In this document: in pieces, positions 41,318-49,443 of the stretch
How the letters are laid out: every line of letters starts with the position of its first letter
How positions within the stretch are numbered: the first letter of the stretch is position 1
Assembly: GCF_025823185.1 (NCBI RefSeq)
Contig: NZ_JACKVK010000001.1
Location: forward strand, 248,001-312,000
Origin: Mycobacterium yunnanensis
GTDB lineage: Bacteria; Actinomycetota; Actinomycetes; Mycobacteriales; Mycobacteriaceae
Length of the DNA stretch: 64,000 bases
Reading direction: 5' to 3'
Program-made: the position numbers and the translations under genes
Notes under the pieces: model-generated
Seen by the model: only the letters and a program-made list of their open reading frames with translations
Databases searched by the model: none
What the model was told of the DNA's origin: nothing

Positions 41318-42436
41318 GTGAACGATCCGATGGGCCGGATCAACACCCCCGAGCCCCCCACCTTCGGCGTGGAGGAAGAATTCCTCCTCGTCGACGCCAA
41401 TACCGGAGAGCCCGCGCCTCTCAACAGGGTCGTCGCCGATCACGCCCGCACCCGCGGCGTCGAACTCGAACTCGAACTCACCAGCTGCCAGGTCGAGACG
41501 ACCTCCGAGGTGGCCCACACGAGCGCGGATCTGCGCCGCGAACTGATTCGCTTGCGGCGCGGGACCGCCGACGCGGCGACCGCGGCCGGTGCCCGTCTCC
41601 TCGCGGTCGCGTTGCCGCCCACCCTGCCGCAGCACTTCCCGGTCACGGACAAGCCGCGCTATGCCCACATCGCCGAGCGCTTCGGCATGATCGCCCACGA
41701 ACAAGGCATCTCCGGATGTCACGTGCACGTCGCCGTGGCCGATCGTGACGTCGCCGTCCGCGTGGCCACCCGACTGCGGCCCTGGCTGCCGCTGCTGCTT
41801 GCGCTCACCGCCAACTCGGCGGTGTACCGCAACGCCGACACGGGTCACGCGAGCTGGCGCAGCGTCCTGTGGGCGCGTTGGCCCAGCGCGGGCCCGCCGC
41901 CACCCTTCGACTCCGCCGCCGAATACGACGCCGCCGTGAAGGAGATGTTGGCGACGGGAGCGATGCTCGACGACGGCATGGTCTATTGGGACGTCCGCCC
42001 GTCGGCCAACTTTCCGACCGTGGAGGTGCGCGTTGCCGACGTGCCGGCCACCGTCGCCGACACCGTGCTGTTCGCCACCCTGGTCCGCGCACTGGTGATG
42101 ACCGTGCTCGCCGAGGACGAGCCGCGGCCGCCCATCGCGCCGCACGTACTGAAGGCGGCCTACTGGACCGCCGCCCGCTACGGGCTGGAGGGCCAGCTGG
42201 TCGACCTTCCCGGCGACGGCGCGCTGCGGCCCGCCGCCGATCTGCTGCACGGCCTCGTCGAACACGTCGGGCCGGCGCTGGCCGCGCTTGGCGACGACGA
42301 GATGGTGCGCGCCGAGGTCGACCGCGTTCTCGCCACCGGCAACGGCGCCACCCGGCAACGACGGGCGTGGGCGCGGCGCGGGGACGTGGCCGACGTCGTC
42401 GCCGAGGCGGCCACCGCCACCGTTGAAGGACTCTGA
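41318..42436 (+). CDS. Carboxylate-amine ligase, YbdK/GCS2 family
   Basis: A 372-residue ATP-grasp-like ligase of the glutamate-cysteine ligase type 2 family. The N-terminus PTFGVEEEFLLVD holds the Mg-ATP-binding Glu cluster; GISGCHVHVAVAD and WDVRPSANFPTVEVRVADV are the other family motifs. These proteins show weak gamma-glutamylcysteine synthetase activity. Mycobacteria use mycothiol and ergothioneine, so the true role may be a different gamma-glutamyl product. Start GTG 41318 or ATG 41330 cannot be separated; neither has a good ribosome-binding site. Confidence 0.88.
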   Translation: MNDPMGRINTPEPPTFGVEEEFLLVDANTGEPAPLNRVVADHARTRGVELELELTSCQVETTSEVAHTSADLRRELIRLRRGTADAATAAGARLLAVALPPTLPQHFPVTDKPRYAHIAERFGMIAHEQGISGCHVHVAVADRDVAVRVATRLRPWLPLLLALTANSAVYRNADTGHASWRSVLWARWPSAGPPPPFDSAAEYDAAVKEMLATGAMLDDGMVYWDVRPSANFPTVEVRVADVPATVADTVLFATLVRALVMTVLAEDEPRPPIAPHVLKAAYWTAARYGLEGQLVDLPGDGALRPAADLLHGLVEHVGPALAALGDDEMVRAEVDRVLATGNGATRQRRAWARRGDVADVVAEAATATVEGL

Positions 42437-42437
42437 G

Positions 42438-43163
42438 TCAGACGAGCGGAAGTTCGGCGAACGCCGGTGTCGTCGGTGCCGACGAGCCGCCACTGGGCTC
42501 GACGGTGAACGCCAGCGCCGTCGACCCGTGCAGATCCGGCAGGACCGCGGTGGTCGACGGGGCGACGGCCGCGGAATCCATGGTGCCGGCCGACTCCGGG
42601 CCCTTCGCGTCGACCAACCACATCTGGTAGACCGTGCCGGGTTTCGGCGGTTCGACGTTGTTCATCAGCAGCACGGCCGCGTTGCGCTCACGCGAGAAGA
42701 CGACGGTCGCCGTGCCCCCGGTCGGGATCGGCCCGGACACCGTCCGCACGTCCGGGGCGGCGAAGATCTGTTCGGCCGCCGACGGCGTGGAGTCGGGCCG
42801 CACCGCGATGCCGACGCCGACCGCGCCCAGCCCGATGCCCACCGCGGCGGCCGCAGCGATCGCCGCGGCGCGCCAGCGCGTCGACTTCGGGCGCATCTCG
42901 ACGACGCGGCCGTGGTCGGCGACGGAGGCCAGCAGGCGGTCCCGCAGGCTGGCCGGTGGTTCCTGCGCGGTCGCGGCGGATACCAGAGCCATCGTCTCGC
43001 GCACCGCCCGCACCTCGTCGGCGAAGGCGAGGGCGACGGGTCGCGGCACGTCGGTCAGCCGTCGGTCCAAGTCGTCCTGCTCGGACTGCGCCAAGGCGTG
43101 CAATGCGTACGGAGTAGCGAGAACGAGCAGGTCGTTCGTGGATTCGTCGTGTGGTTCGGTCAC
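42438..43163 (-). CDS. rskA: Anti-sigma-K factor RskA
   Basis: A 241-residue anti-sigma factor matching M. tuberculosis RskA: N-terminal sigma-binding helix bundle ([37 protein letters not shown]), one transmembrane helix ([20 protein letters not shown], about 100-125) and a periplasmic domain with [19 protein letters not shown] and TVYQMWLVD. It holds SigK at the membrane until regulated proteolysis releases it. The GTG start overlaps the sigK stop (GTGA), so the pair is translationally coupled. Confidence 0.94.
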   Translation of the reverse strand: MTEPHDESTNDLLVLATPYALHALAQSEQDDLDRRLTDVPRPVALAFADEVRAVRETMALVSAATAQEPPASLRDRLLASVADHGRVVEMRPKSTRWRAAAIAAAAAVGIGLGAVGVGIAVRPDSTPSAAEQIFAAPDVRTVSGPIPTGGTATVVFSRERNAAVLLMNNVEPPKPGTVYQMWLVDAKGPESAGTMDSAAVAPSTTAVLPDLHGSTALAFTVEPSGGSSAPTTPAFAELPLV

Positions 43164-43705
43164 GAGACCCCCAGACACTTCCGCAATCCACGGATGCCAT
43201 CGCGCATCCGTGACTTAATGGTGGCAAGGTTTGCCGACAAGCGCTCCGATACCTGCACATAGGTCAGGCCCTCGTAATACGCCAGTTGAATGCATTCGCG
43301 CTGCGGATCGGTCAGCGACGCCAGACATTCGGTGACCTGACGCTGCTCGTCGAGTTGGATGACGGTTTCGGCGACGCGGTCGGCCGGCAGCTCCACGTTG
43401 GCGGCGCCGTAGCGGGACTCGCGCTGGGTGGCCGACTGCTCGGAGCGCACGCGGTCGACGGCGCGGCGGTGGGCCAGCGTCATCAGCCAGGCCAGGGGCG
43501 TTCCGGCGGCCGGGTTGTAGGTCGCGGCGTTGCGCCACACCTGGAGGTAGACGTCCTGGGTCGTTTCTTCGCTGTACCCGGGATCGCGCAGGACGCGTAG
43601 GACGAGGCCGAACACCCGGGCGCGGGTGTGGTCGTAGAACGCGGCGAAGGCCTCGACGTCCTCTTCTGCCACCCGGCGCAGCAAAGCGTCGAGATCGGCT
43701 GTCAC
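43160..43705 (-). CDS. sigK: ECF sigma factor SigK
   Basis: A 181-residue ECF sigma factor. Region 2 ([34 protein letters not shown]) and region 4 ([39 protein letters not shown]) match M. tuberculosis SigK (187 aa). Cysteines in TECLASL, RECIQL and RKCLGVS are kept; a disulfide in this region modulates RskA binding in M. tuberculosis. It directs transcription of mpt70/83 and the Rv0449c operon there. GTG 43705 gives the family length. No SigK-type promoter was found in front of sigK itself. Confidence 0.93.
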   Translation of the reverse strand: MTADLDALLRRVAEEDVEAFAAFYDHTRARVFGLVLRVLRDPGYSEETTQDVYLQVWRNAATYNPAAGTPLAWLMTLAHRRAVDRVRSEQSATQRESRYGAANVELPADRVAETVIQLDEQRQVTECLASLTDPQRECIQLAYYEGLTYVQVSERLSANLATIKSRMRDGIRGLRKCLGVS

Positions 43706-43814
43706 GCCGCGAAGTGTATCGGGCCGCGCGAGGAGCGTCACCGGAACCGCACTGCGGCGGGCACCCGCCTCGACGTGAGTGCAGGGATGCGACGGTGGCG
43801 ACAGCGAGGCCACG

Positions 43815-44555
43815 TCATAGCTGACCGACCTTCTCGCGCTCGCGCTCGGGAGCGCGCGTGACGGCGGGAGCGCGCTGCGTCCAGAGCGTGGTGCCCTGCA
43901 TGCGAATCCACATCTCGCCGATCAACGGCGCCATCGGTGCCACGAGCTGAAGCCGCATGACGTTGGCGACCGAAGCCTTCCATCGGGTGCCGTCCAGAGT
44001 CGCGACGAACGCGGGCTTGTTGTCGCGGTGCAGGGAGATCGTCACGTCGAGGTCGACCCCGGGCAGCGGTGCCCGCACCAGGTAGTAACCGTCGGCACCG
44101 TCGGCGGGGGAGACCATGACGGCCTTCTTGACCGCGGCGGGCTGCGCACCCGTTGGCGGCAGCAGATAGGCGTGACGATCACCCGAGGTGGTGTGCACCT
44201 CGGCAATGACGTGGCGCAGGACGCCGCGATCGTCGTGACACCAGAAGACGGTCAACGGATTGAAGACGTGCCCGAGCACCCGGGCCTGCGTCAGCGCCGT
44301 CACGGTGCCGCCGGGGAGGTCGACGCCACGGTCGGCGAGGTATTGGTCGACGCGAGCACGCAGCGTGTCCGGTCCCGTGACGGGCGGCGAAAGATGGTCG
44401 GCGGCCTCGAATGTGGCGAAGGGCTGCAGCCACCGGGGCAGCCGAGGCAAGTCGTCGAGGTCGACGTACCAGAGGTAACCGCCCTGCTCGAAGTAGTGGT
44501 GGACGGGTGAGCGGCTCAAATGCGTGATCCGCGTCCGGTAGAGGACGCTCAGCAC
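43815..44555 (-). CDS. DUF1365 family protein (Rv0448c-like), SigK-regulon candidate
   Basis: A 246-residue protein matching the DUF1365 family (LSVLYRTRITHLSRSPVHHY, GHVFNPLTVFWCHDDRG, AEVHTTSGDRHAYLLPP). In M. tuberculosis Rv0448c lies with the cyclopropane synthase ufaA1 (Rv0447c) and an FAD enzyme (Rv0449c) next to sigK; those neighbours are missing here. DUF1365 proteins are thought to act with lipid-modifying oxidoreductases; the reaction is unknown. GTG 44555 gives a family-like N-terminus. Upstream GTG 44594 is an alternative whose Shine-Dalgarno would sit in a hairpin. A SigK-like promoter precedes it. Confidence 0.85.
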   Translation of the reverse strand: MLSVLYRTRITHLSRSPVHHYFEQGGYLWYVDLDDLPRLPRWLQPFATFEAADHLSPPVTGPDTLRARVDQYLADRGVDLPGGTVTALTQARVLGHVFNPLTVFWCHDDRGVLRHVIAEVHTTSGDRHAYLLPPTGAQPAAVKKAVMVSPADGADGYYLVRAPLPGVDLDVTISLHRDNKPAFVATLDGTRWKASVANVMRLQLVAPMAPLIGEMWIRMQGTTLWTQRAPAVTRAPEREREKVGQL

Positions 44556-44635
44556 GGGGCCCACGCCAACGACTCGGGTGCCGGAGTGATGCACTCCTTG
44601 GCGCCACCGACGAGGTCTCTACGTTCCACATCTGC

Positions 44636-44663
44636 TATTCGGCGCAGAACACGCTGTGGATGG
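44636..44663 (-). promoter_or_regulatory. SigK-like promoter of the DUF1365 gene
   Basis: On the minus strand CCATCC (44663-44658) is followed after 15 bp by CCGAATA (44642-44636). This closely matches the SigK consensus I recall (CCATCC, about 16 bp, CCGAAT). It would start transcription near 44629, in front of DUF1365. Confidence 0.65.
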
Positions 44664-44712
44664 GCACCGTTCTACATTGCGAAAGCGCCGCCGCCGCGTA
44701 GTGTGCCGATCC

Positions 44713-46338
44713 GTGGCGACAACGCTCTTTCACAACGGAACCATTTGGACAGGCACCCCGGGACCGACGAATACCGCATTGCTGGTCGACGATCACGGCG
44801 TAATCGCCGCGCTCGGCGAGGACGCGGTCGCCACCGCCGGCCAGTCCGAGGGGACCGTCGAGGTCGACCTCGAGGGCGGCTTCCTGATGCCGTCCTTTGG
44901 TGACGGCCACGCCCATCCCATGCTCGGTGGCCTCGAATACGTCGGTCCGGCGGTGCGGCCGTGCGACTCGGTGGAGGAGATCGTCGCCGAGGTGCGCAAG
45001 TTCGCCGAGGCCAACCCTGACGAGGAATGGATCGTCGGCGCCTCCTACAACGGCAGCCTCGCCGAGGGCAGCCTGTTCGACGCGCGCTGGCTCGACGAGG
45101 CCGTGCCGGACCGGCCCGTCGTCCTGCGCGCCTGGGACTACCACACCATGTGGGTCAATTCCGTTGCGCTGCAACGCGCGGGCATCACCTCCGACACCCC
45201 GGACCCGGTGATCGGGGAGATTCCGCACCGCGAGGACGGCTCCGTCCTTGGAACCCTTCGGGAGTGGGGCGCGGTCGACCTCGTCACCGCCGTCATGCCG
45301 AAGCGCGACCTCGACGTCCGGGTGGCCGCCCTGGGTACCGCGGCGGACTACTACCTGGCCAGGGGTGTCACCTGGGTGCAGGACGCCTGGGTCGAACCCG
45401 ATGACGTGGACACCTACGTCACCGCCGCCGAGCGCGGCGCGCTGCGCGTCCGGTTCAACCTGGCCTTCTACGCCGACCCCCGGCACTTCGACACCCAGGT
45501 CGACGGTTTCGTCGACGGCCGCCAGCGCGTCGAGGCCGTGGACTCGCCCTTCCTGACCGCTCACACCGTGAAGTTCTTCGCCGACGGGGTCGTGGAGAAC
45601 GAGACGGGTGCGCTGCTGGAGCCGTATTGCTCGGGGCTGCATAGCCACGGCATGCAGGTGTGGGAGGGCGACAGCCTGGCCCAGGCCGCGCGCCGCGTCG
45701 ACGAACTTGGCTTCCAAATCCACATCCACGCCATCGGTGACGCCGCGGTGCGCCAAGCCCTCGACGCCATCGAGTACGCGATCGAATCCAACGGCCCGCG
45801 CGACCGTCGCCCGGTGATCGCTCACGTCCAGCTGGTCGACGACGCCGACCTCGAACGGTTCGCCGCGCTCGGCGTCATCCCCTGCATGCAACCGCTGTGG
45901 GCGCAGATGGACGCGCTGATGACCGTGCTCACGGTGCCGCGGCTGGGTACCGAGCGCGCCGACCGGCAGTATCGGATGCGCAGTCTCGACGAGTCCGGGG
46001 CTCCGCTGGCCCTGGGATCGGACTGGCCGGTGTCATCCGGGGCGCCGCTAGACGGCATCGCGATCGGCATCTCGCGGCGCACGTCCGACGGCGAGCCGGA
46101 GGGCGGATGGACGCCTCAGGAAGCCCTGACCGTCGAACGGGCACTGAGCGCCTACACCGCGGGCGTCGCCGAGCAGGCCTTCGCCGAGAACAGCTGGGGC
46201 CGCCTCATCCCCGGCGCCAGCGCCGATCTGGTGTGGCTGGACCGCGACCCCCGCGACGCCCCGGCCCAGCAGCTGCCCGACGTCGTCGTCAAAGCCACGT
46301 ATCTGCGCGGCGAGCTCGGCCACCAGCACTCTCCGTAG
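44713..46338 (+). CDS. Amidohydrolase, YtcJ/amidohydrolase 3 family
   Basis: A 541-residue metal-dependent hydrolase. The N-terminal beta strand TTLFHNGTIWTG and the metal motif FGDGHAHPMLGG begin the TIM barrel; later metal ligands lie in IHIHAIGDAAVRQAL, IAHVQLVDD and LGSDWPVSSGAPLDG. The YtcJ group hydrolyses N-acyl or exocyclic amides; some members are formamidases or detoxify N-acyl amines. GTG 44713 is chosen by the family N-terminus. The next gene, 12 bp downstream, is an APC permease, so the pair probably imports and hydrolyses an amide or amino compound. Confidence 0.9.
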   Translation: MATTLFHNGTIWTGTPGPTNTALLVDDHGVIAALGEDAVATAGQSEGTVEVDLEGGFLMPSFGDGHAHPMLGGLEYVGPAVRPCDSVEEIVAEVRKFAEANPDEEWIVGASYNGSLAEGSLFDARWLDEAVPDRPVVLRAWDYHTMWVNSVALQRAGITSDTPDPVIGEIPHREDGSVLGTLREWGAVDLVTAVMPKRDLDVRVAALGTAADYYLARGVTWVQDAWVEPDDVDTYVTAAERGALRVRFNLAFYADPRHFDTQVDGFVDGRQRVEAVDSPFLTAHTVKFFADGVVENETGALLEPYCSGLHSHGMQVWEGDSLAQAARRVDELGFQIHIHAIGDAAVRQALDAIEYAIESNGPRDRRPVIAHVQLVDDADLERFAALGVIPCMQPLWAQMDALMTVLTVPRLGTERADRQYRMRSLDESGAPLALGSDWPVSSGAPLDGIAIGISRRTSDGEPEGGWTPQEALTVERALSAYTAGVAEQAFAENSWGRLIPGASADLVWLDRDPRDAPAQQLPDVVVKATYLRGELGHQHSP

Positions 46339-46350
46339 AAGGGATCAGCA

Positions 46351-47694
46351 ATGTCGGCAGAAACGCCCGTCGTCACCGAGCACGAGGGCCATCTCAAACG
46401 AGCGCTTGGCGTTCCCGCGCTCGTCCTCTTCGGCATGGTCTACATGGTGCCGCTCACGGTGTACACCACCTACGGCATCGTCACCCAGCTGACCGGCGGT
46501 CGGCTGTCGGTCGCCTACCTGGTCACGCTCGCCGCGATGGTGTTCACGGCCAGGTCGTATGCGCGGATGTCGGCGGCCTTCCCGGTGGCCGGCTCGACGT
46601 ACGCCTACACGCAGCGAACCTTCGGCGCGCCGACCGGATTCCTGGCGGGCTGGTCGCTGCTGCTCGACTACCTCTTCCTGCCGATGCTGAACTACCTCGT
46701 CATCGGGATCTACCTCGAGGCGGCGATTCCGGCGGTGCCCGCCTGGGTGTTCGTCCTCGCCTCGATCATCCTGGTGACCATCTTGAACATCGTCGGCATC
46801 GTCTCGGTGGCGCGCGCCAACTTCCTGCTGCTGGCGGTTCAGGCCATCTTCATCGTCGTCTTCGTCGTGATGGCCTTCATGACCATCACCAAGGCGGGCA
46901 ACGTCGACCTGATGGCGCCCTTCACCGGGGACGGCAGCGCAGGCGGCGCCAGCCCGATCTTCGCCGGTGCGGCCATCCTGTGTCTGTCGTTCCTCGGCTT
47001 CGACGCGGTCTCGACGCTGTCGGAGGAAGCCAAGGACCCCAGGCGTAGCGTGCCGAAGGCCATCATGATCGCCACCATCGCCTGCGGCGTCATCTTCGTG
47101 GCCCTGTCCTACGTCTCGCAGCTGGTGTTCCCGTCGAACCAGTTCGTCGACGTCGACTCCGGTTCGCTCGACGTGATGACCGCCGCCGGCGGCCAGTTCC
47201 TGAACACGTTCTTCACCGCGGCGTACATCGCGGGCGCCTTCGGGTCGGCGCTGACCTCCCAGGCCAGCGTCGCGCGGATCCTGTACGCCATGGGGCGCGA
47301 CGGCATCATGCCGCGCAAGGTGTTCGGCCACGTCTCCGCCAAGTTCTCCACGCCGACGTTCGCGATCCTGGTGGTGTCGGTGATCTCCCTGGCGGCGATC
47401 TGGATCAAGCTCGACTTCCTGGCCTCGATCGTCAGCTTCGGTGCGTTGATCGCGTTCTCGGCGGTCAACCTGACCGTCATCAAGCACTACTTCGTCGACG
47501 AGGGTGAGAAGAACGTCCTCAACAACCTGGTGCTGCCGGGCATCGGTTTCATCCTGACGGTGTGGTTGTGGACCAGCCTGTCCTGGCTGACCCTCGAGGT
47601 CGGCGTCGTGTGGCTGGTGATCGGCGTGATTTGGCTGCTGGTCGTCACCCGCGGCTTCCAGCGGCCGACGCCCGTGCTGGCCATCGAGGAGTAG
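46351..47694 (+). CDS. APC-superfamily amino acid/amine permease
   Basis: A 447-residue secondary transporter with about 12 transmembrane helices. The first helix reads LGVPALVLFGMVYMVPLTVY; the TM2-3 loop has SYARMSAAFPVAGSTYAYTQ, and FLGFDAVSTLSEEAKDPRR is the APC hallmark. It resembles putrescine/amino acid importers of the PuuP-like group. A GAAGGGA ribosome-binding site precedes the ATG. It is probably the uptake partner of the upstream amidohydrolase. Substrate not determined. Confidence 0.9.
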   Translation: MSAETPVVTEHEGHLKRALGVPALVLFGMVYMVPLTVYTTYGIVTQLTGGRLSVAYLVTLAAMVFTARSYARMSAAFPVAGSTYAYTQRTFGAPTGFLAGWSLLLDYLFLPMLNYLVIGIYLEAAIPAVPAWVFVLASIILVTILNIVGIVSVARANFLLLAVQAIFIVVFVVMAFMTITKAGNVDLMAPFTGDGSAGGASPIFAGAAILCLSFLGFDAVSTLSEEAKDPRRSVPKAIMIATIACGVIFVALSYVSQLVFPSNQFVDVDSGSLDVMTAAGGQFLNTFFTAAYIAGAFGSALTSQASVARILYAMGRDGIMPRKVFGHVSAKFSTPTFAILVVSVISLAAIWIKLDFLASIVSFGALIAFSAVNLTVIKHYFVDEGEKNVLNNLVLPGIGFILTVWLWTSLSWLTLEVGVVWLVIGVIWLLVVTRGFQRPTPVLAIEE

Positions 47695-47709
47695 CCACGG
47701 ATTCCGTGG
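47695..47709. terminator. Weak hairpin after the permease gene
   Basis: CCACGG-ATT-CCGTGG directly follows the permease stop, and a second palindrome GAGTCC-GT-GGACTC lies at 47736-47749. No T-tract follows either. They may assist termination. Otherwise nothing was recognised in the 257-bp gap to the next gene. Confidence 0.3.
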
Positions 47710-47952
47710 TGGCGGGCCCTGCGCAGGTCACCGCCGAGTCCGTGGACTCACGTTTCGGGTAGCCCGGTTTGCCGACGAGCCTCATGGCAACGGAATGCGT
47801 CGTCACCAGGGCGCAAGCGGCCCCAATTGACGCAGACGACGACTTTTGCGCTGATTGCGAATGTCGACACCTGCTGCGGATTTCGTTGTACGTTCCCCCT
47901 ACGTCGAGAGCACGGCGGCCCAGCCACCCGGTCTCAACCTCAGGGGGTCACG

Positions 47953-48396
47953 ATGACACCCATCGGAACGCGCCGCGTCTACCGTCCCGATCCACGGTCG
48001 ATCGGCGTCAGCGAACAGTGGGGCCCGGCGAGCGCGTCGGTGGCCCTCGAACCCGCCGTCGTCGTCTCGATTCTGGGCGAGGTCGACGCGAGCAACGCCG
48101 GCCGGTTGGCCGGCTATCTCGAGCGGCACGTCGCAATCGCGACGGCCTTGGTCGTCGACGCCACCGCCGTCGACTTCTTCGGCGCGCCCGCGATGGCTGC
48201 GCTTCACGGCGTCGACCGGTGCTGCGCGGCGCTCGGCATCCGGTGGCGGCTGGTACCTGGCCCGGCCGTGCGACGAGTCCTACGGGTATGTGCGTCAACG
48301 GATCTGCCGCGCGCCGAGACCGTTCGGCTGGCACTGGTCGAACTGGGAGTCGCCTTCGAGGCTCCGGCAGCCGCCGACTCAGTCGTCGTCGGCTGA
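47953..48396 (+). CDS. STAS-domain protein, anti-sigma-factor-antagonist-like
   Basis: A 147-residue protein. The STAS fold spans about 30-125 (VVVSILGEVDASNAGRLAGY, TALVVDATAVDFFGAPAMAA). The phospho-acceptor serine region, usually DxSxxxxxD(S/T), reads ATAVDFFGAPAM, with Gly in the place of the conserved Ser/Thr, so phosphorylation-controlled switching is probably lost. An AGGGGG ribosome-binding site precedes the ATG. The 3' end overlaps the convergent GGCT fusion by 18 bp. Partner anti-sigma factor is not in the window. Confidence 0.8.
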   Translation: MTPIGTRRVYRPDPRSIGVSEQWGPASASVALEPAVVVSILGEVDASNAGRLAGYLERHVAIATALVVDATAVDFFGAPAMAALHGVDRCCAALGIRWRLVPGPAVRRVLRVCASTDLPRAETVRLALVELGVAFEAPAAADSVVVG

Positions 48397-49443
48397 CGGC
48401 CAGGCTGTCGCCGCGGCGGCCAGTCCGGCGACGAGGGCCGACGTCGGTGCGCACAATCCGTCGTCACCCTCGGGCCCGCTGCGGGGACTGATGCCGCGCA
48501 CCCGCGGCGTCAGTTCCAGTTGCGCCCCGCCCCGGCGGGCCCGGTTCACCGGATTCTCCGGATGCAGCCCGCGGAGTTCGCGGGGGATGGCGTCCAGGTC
48601 GGTCACCACCTGGAAGCCCGGCACCAGTACGTGCGCGGCCAGATGCGCAGCCAAGACTCTGTTGCCGCCGCCGGCCAGCAGGTCCATGGTGCGCCCCACC
48701 CGGCCGTACCCGTGCAGCGAGACCACGACGTCGACGTGGTCGAGGAAGGCGTCCAAGAGCGCGGACTCCCCGGCCCGATACGCCGCGGAGGACAGGTGGT
48801 GGGGGTAGTCCTTGGGGTGCCGGACGACGTACACCGACGCGTCGGCGGTCGCCGCGGCGCGTTCGGCGATGACGTCGGTCATGCGTTCCAATCCGCCGCC
48901 GTGGATGGCGAGGAATCCGAACCGTGAGCGCAGTGTGCTGGCTTCGACGACCTCGGGATCGGCGAGAAGATCCGAAAGGCTCTGCGGCCCGGGCAAACTG
49001 GCGGGTGGCAGCTGGCGCGGCCAGTTGACGGGATCCCACCGCTGGAGGTATTCGACCCATCTGCGGGGGAGGCCGTGGTGGGTGGCGCCCCCGATGATCC
49101 GTTCCAGATAGCCGGGGCGCGGGGCGCCCGGTTCGACGCGCGGGTCCACGTAGACCCACGCCTCGGCAGGCCCGTCGGAGGTGTCGACGGTCATCCGGTC
49201 GCGCCGGTATCTGACCGGGACGCCCTCGGCACTGTCGAGCACCGCGAGATCGTGGTCGCTGATCTGCCACAGCACCCCGTGCACGCGCGCGCCGTCGAGG
49301 GGTTCCACCGTCGCGACACCGCGTTCGTTGATCAGCCAGTCATGGTCGGCGAGCGTGGCGGGCCGCGGCCGAGACGCATCGGGACAGCGGCGCCTCATCT
49401 GCGACACGTCCAGGTTGGACCCGTACGCGAAGTAGGGCTGCAT
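48379..49443 (-). CDS. Gamma-glutamylcyclotransferase-poly-gamma-glutamate hydrolase fusion
   Basis: A 354-residue two-domain protein. Residues about 1-125 are GGCT-like: YFAYGSNLDVSQMRRRCPDA is the signature loop and LDSAEGVPVRYRRDRM holds the catalytic Glu. Residues about 160-340 match the phage PghP-type zinc amidase family, with metal and active-site motifs FLAIHGGGLERMTDVIAE and VVSLHGYGR. GGCTs release 5-oxoproline from gamma-glutamyl amines; PghP hydrolyses poly-gamma-glutamate. Joining two gamma-glutamyl-specific activities suggests sequential degradation of gamma-glutamyl chains or conjugates. No signal peptide is visible. Confidence 0.88.
   Translation of the reverse strand: MQPYFAYGSNLDVSQMRRRCPDASRPRPATLADHDWLINERGVATVEPLDGARVHGVLWQISDHDLAVLDSAEGVPVRYRRDRMTVDTSDGPAEAWVYVDPRVEPGAPRPGYLERIIGGATHHGLPRRWVEYLQRWDPVNWPRQLPPASLPGPQSLSDLLADPEVVEASTLRSRFGFLAIHGGGLERMTDVIAERAAATADASVYVVRHPKDYPHHLSSAAYRAGESALLDAFLDHVDVVVSLHGYGRVGRTMDLLAGGGNRVLAAHLAAHVLVPGFQVVTDLDAIPRELRGLHPENPVNRARRGGAQLELTPRVRGISPRSGPEGDDGLCAPTSALVAGLAAAATAWPSADDD

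Noticed and set aside
43706..43814. SigK autoregulatory promoter in front of sigK
   Set aside because: A partial CATCCC can be seen, but no CCGAAT-like -10 at the right spacing.
48379..48396. Frameshift at the STAS/GGCT gene overlap
   Set aside because: Both frames end naturally; an 18-bp convergent overlap is common here.
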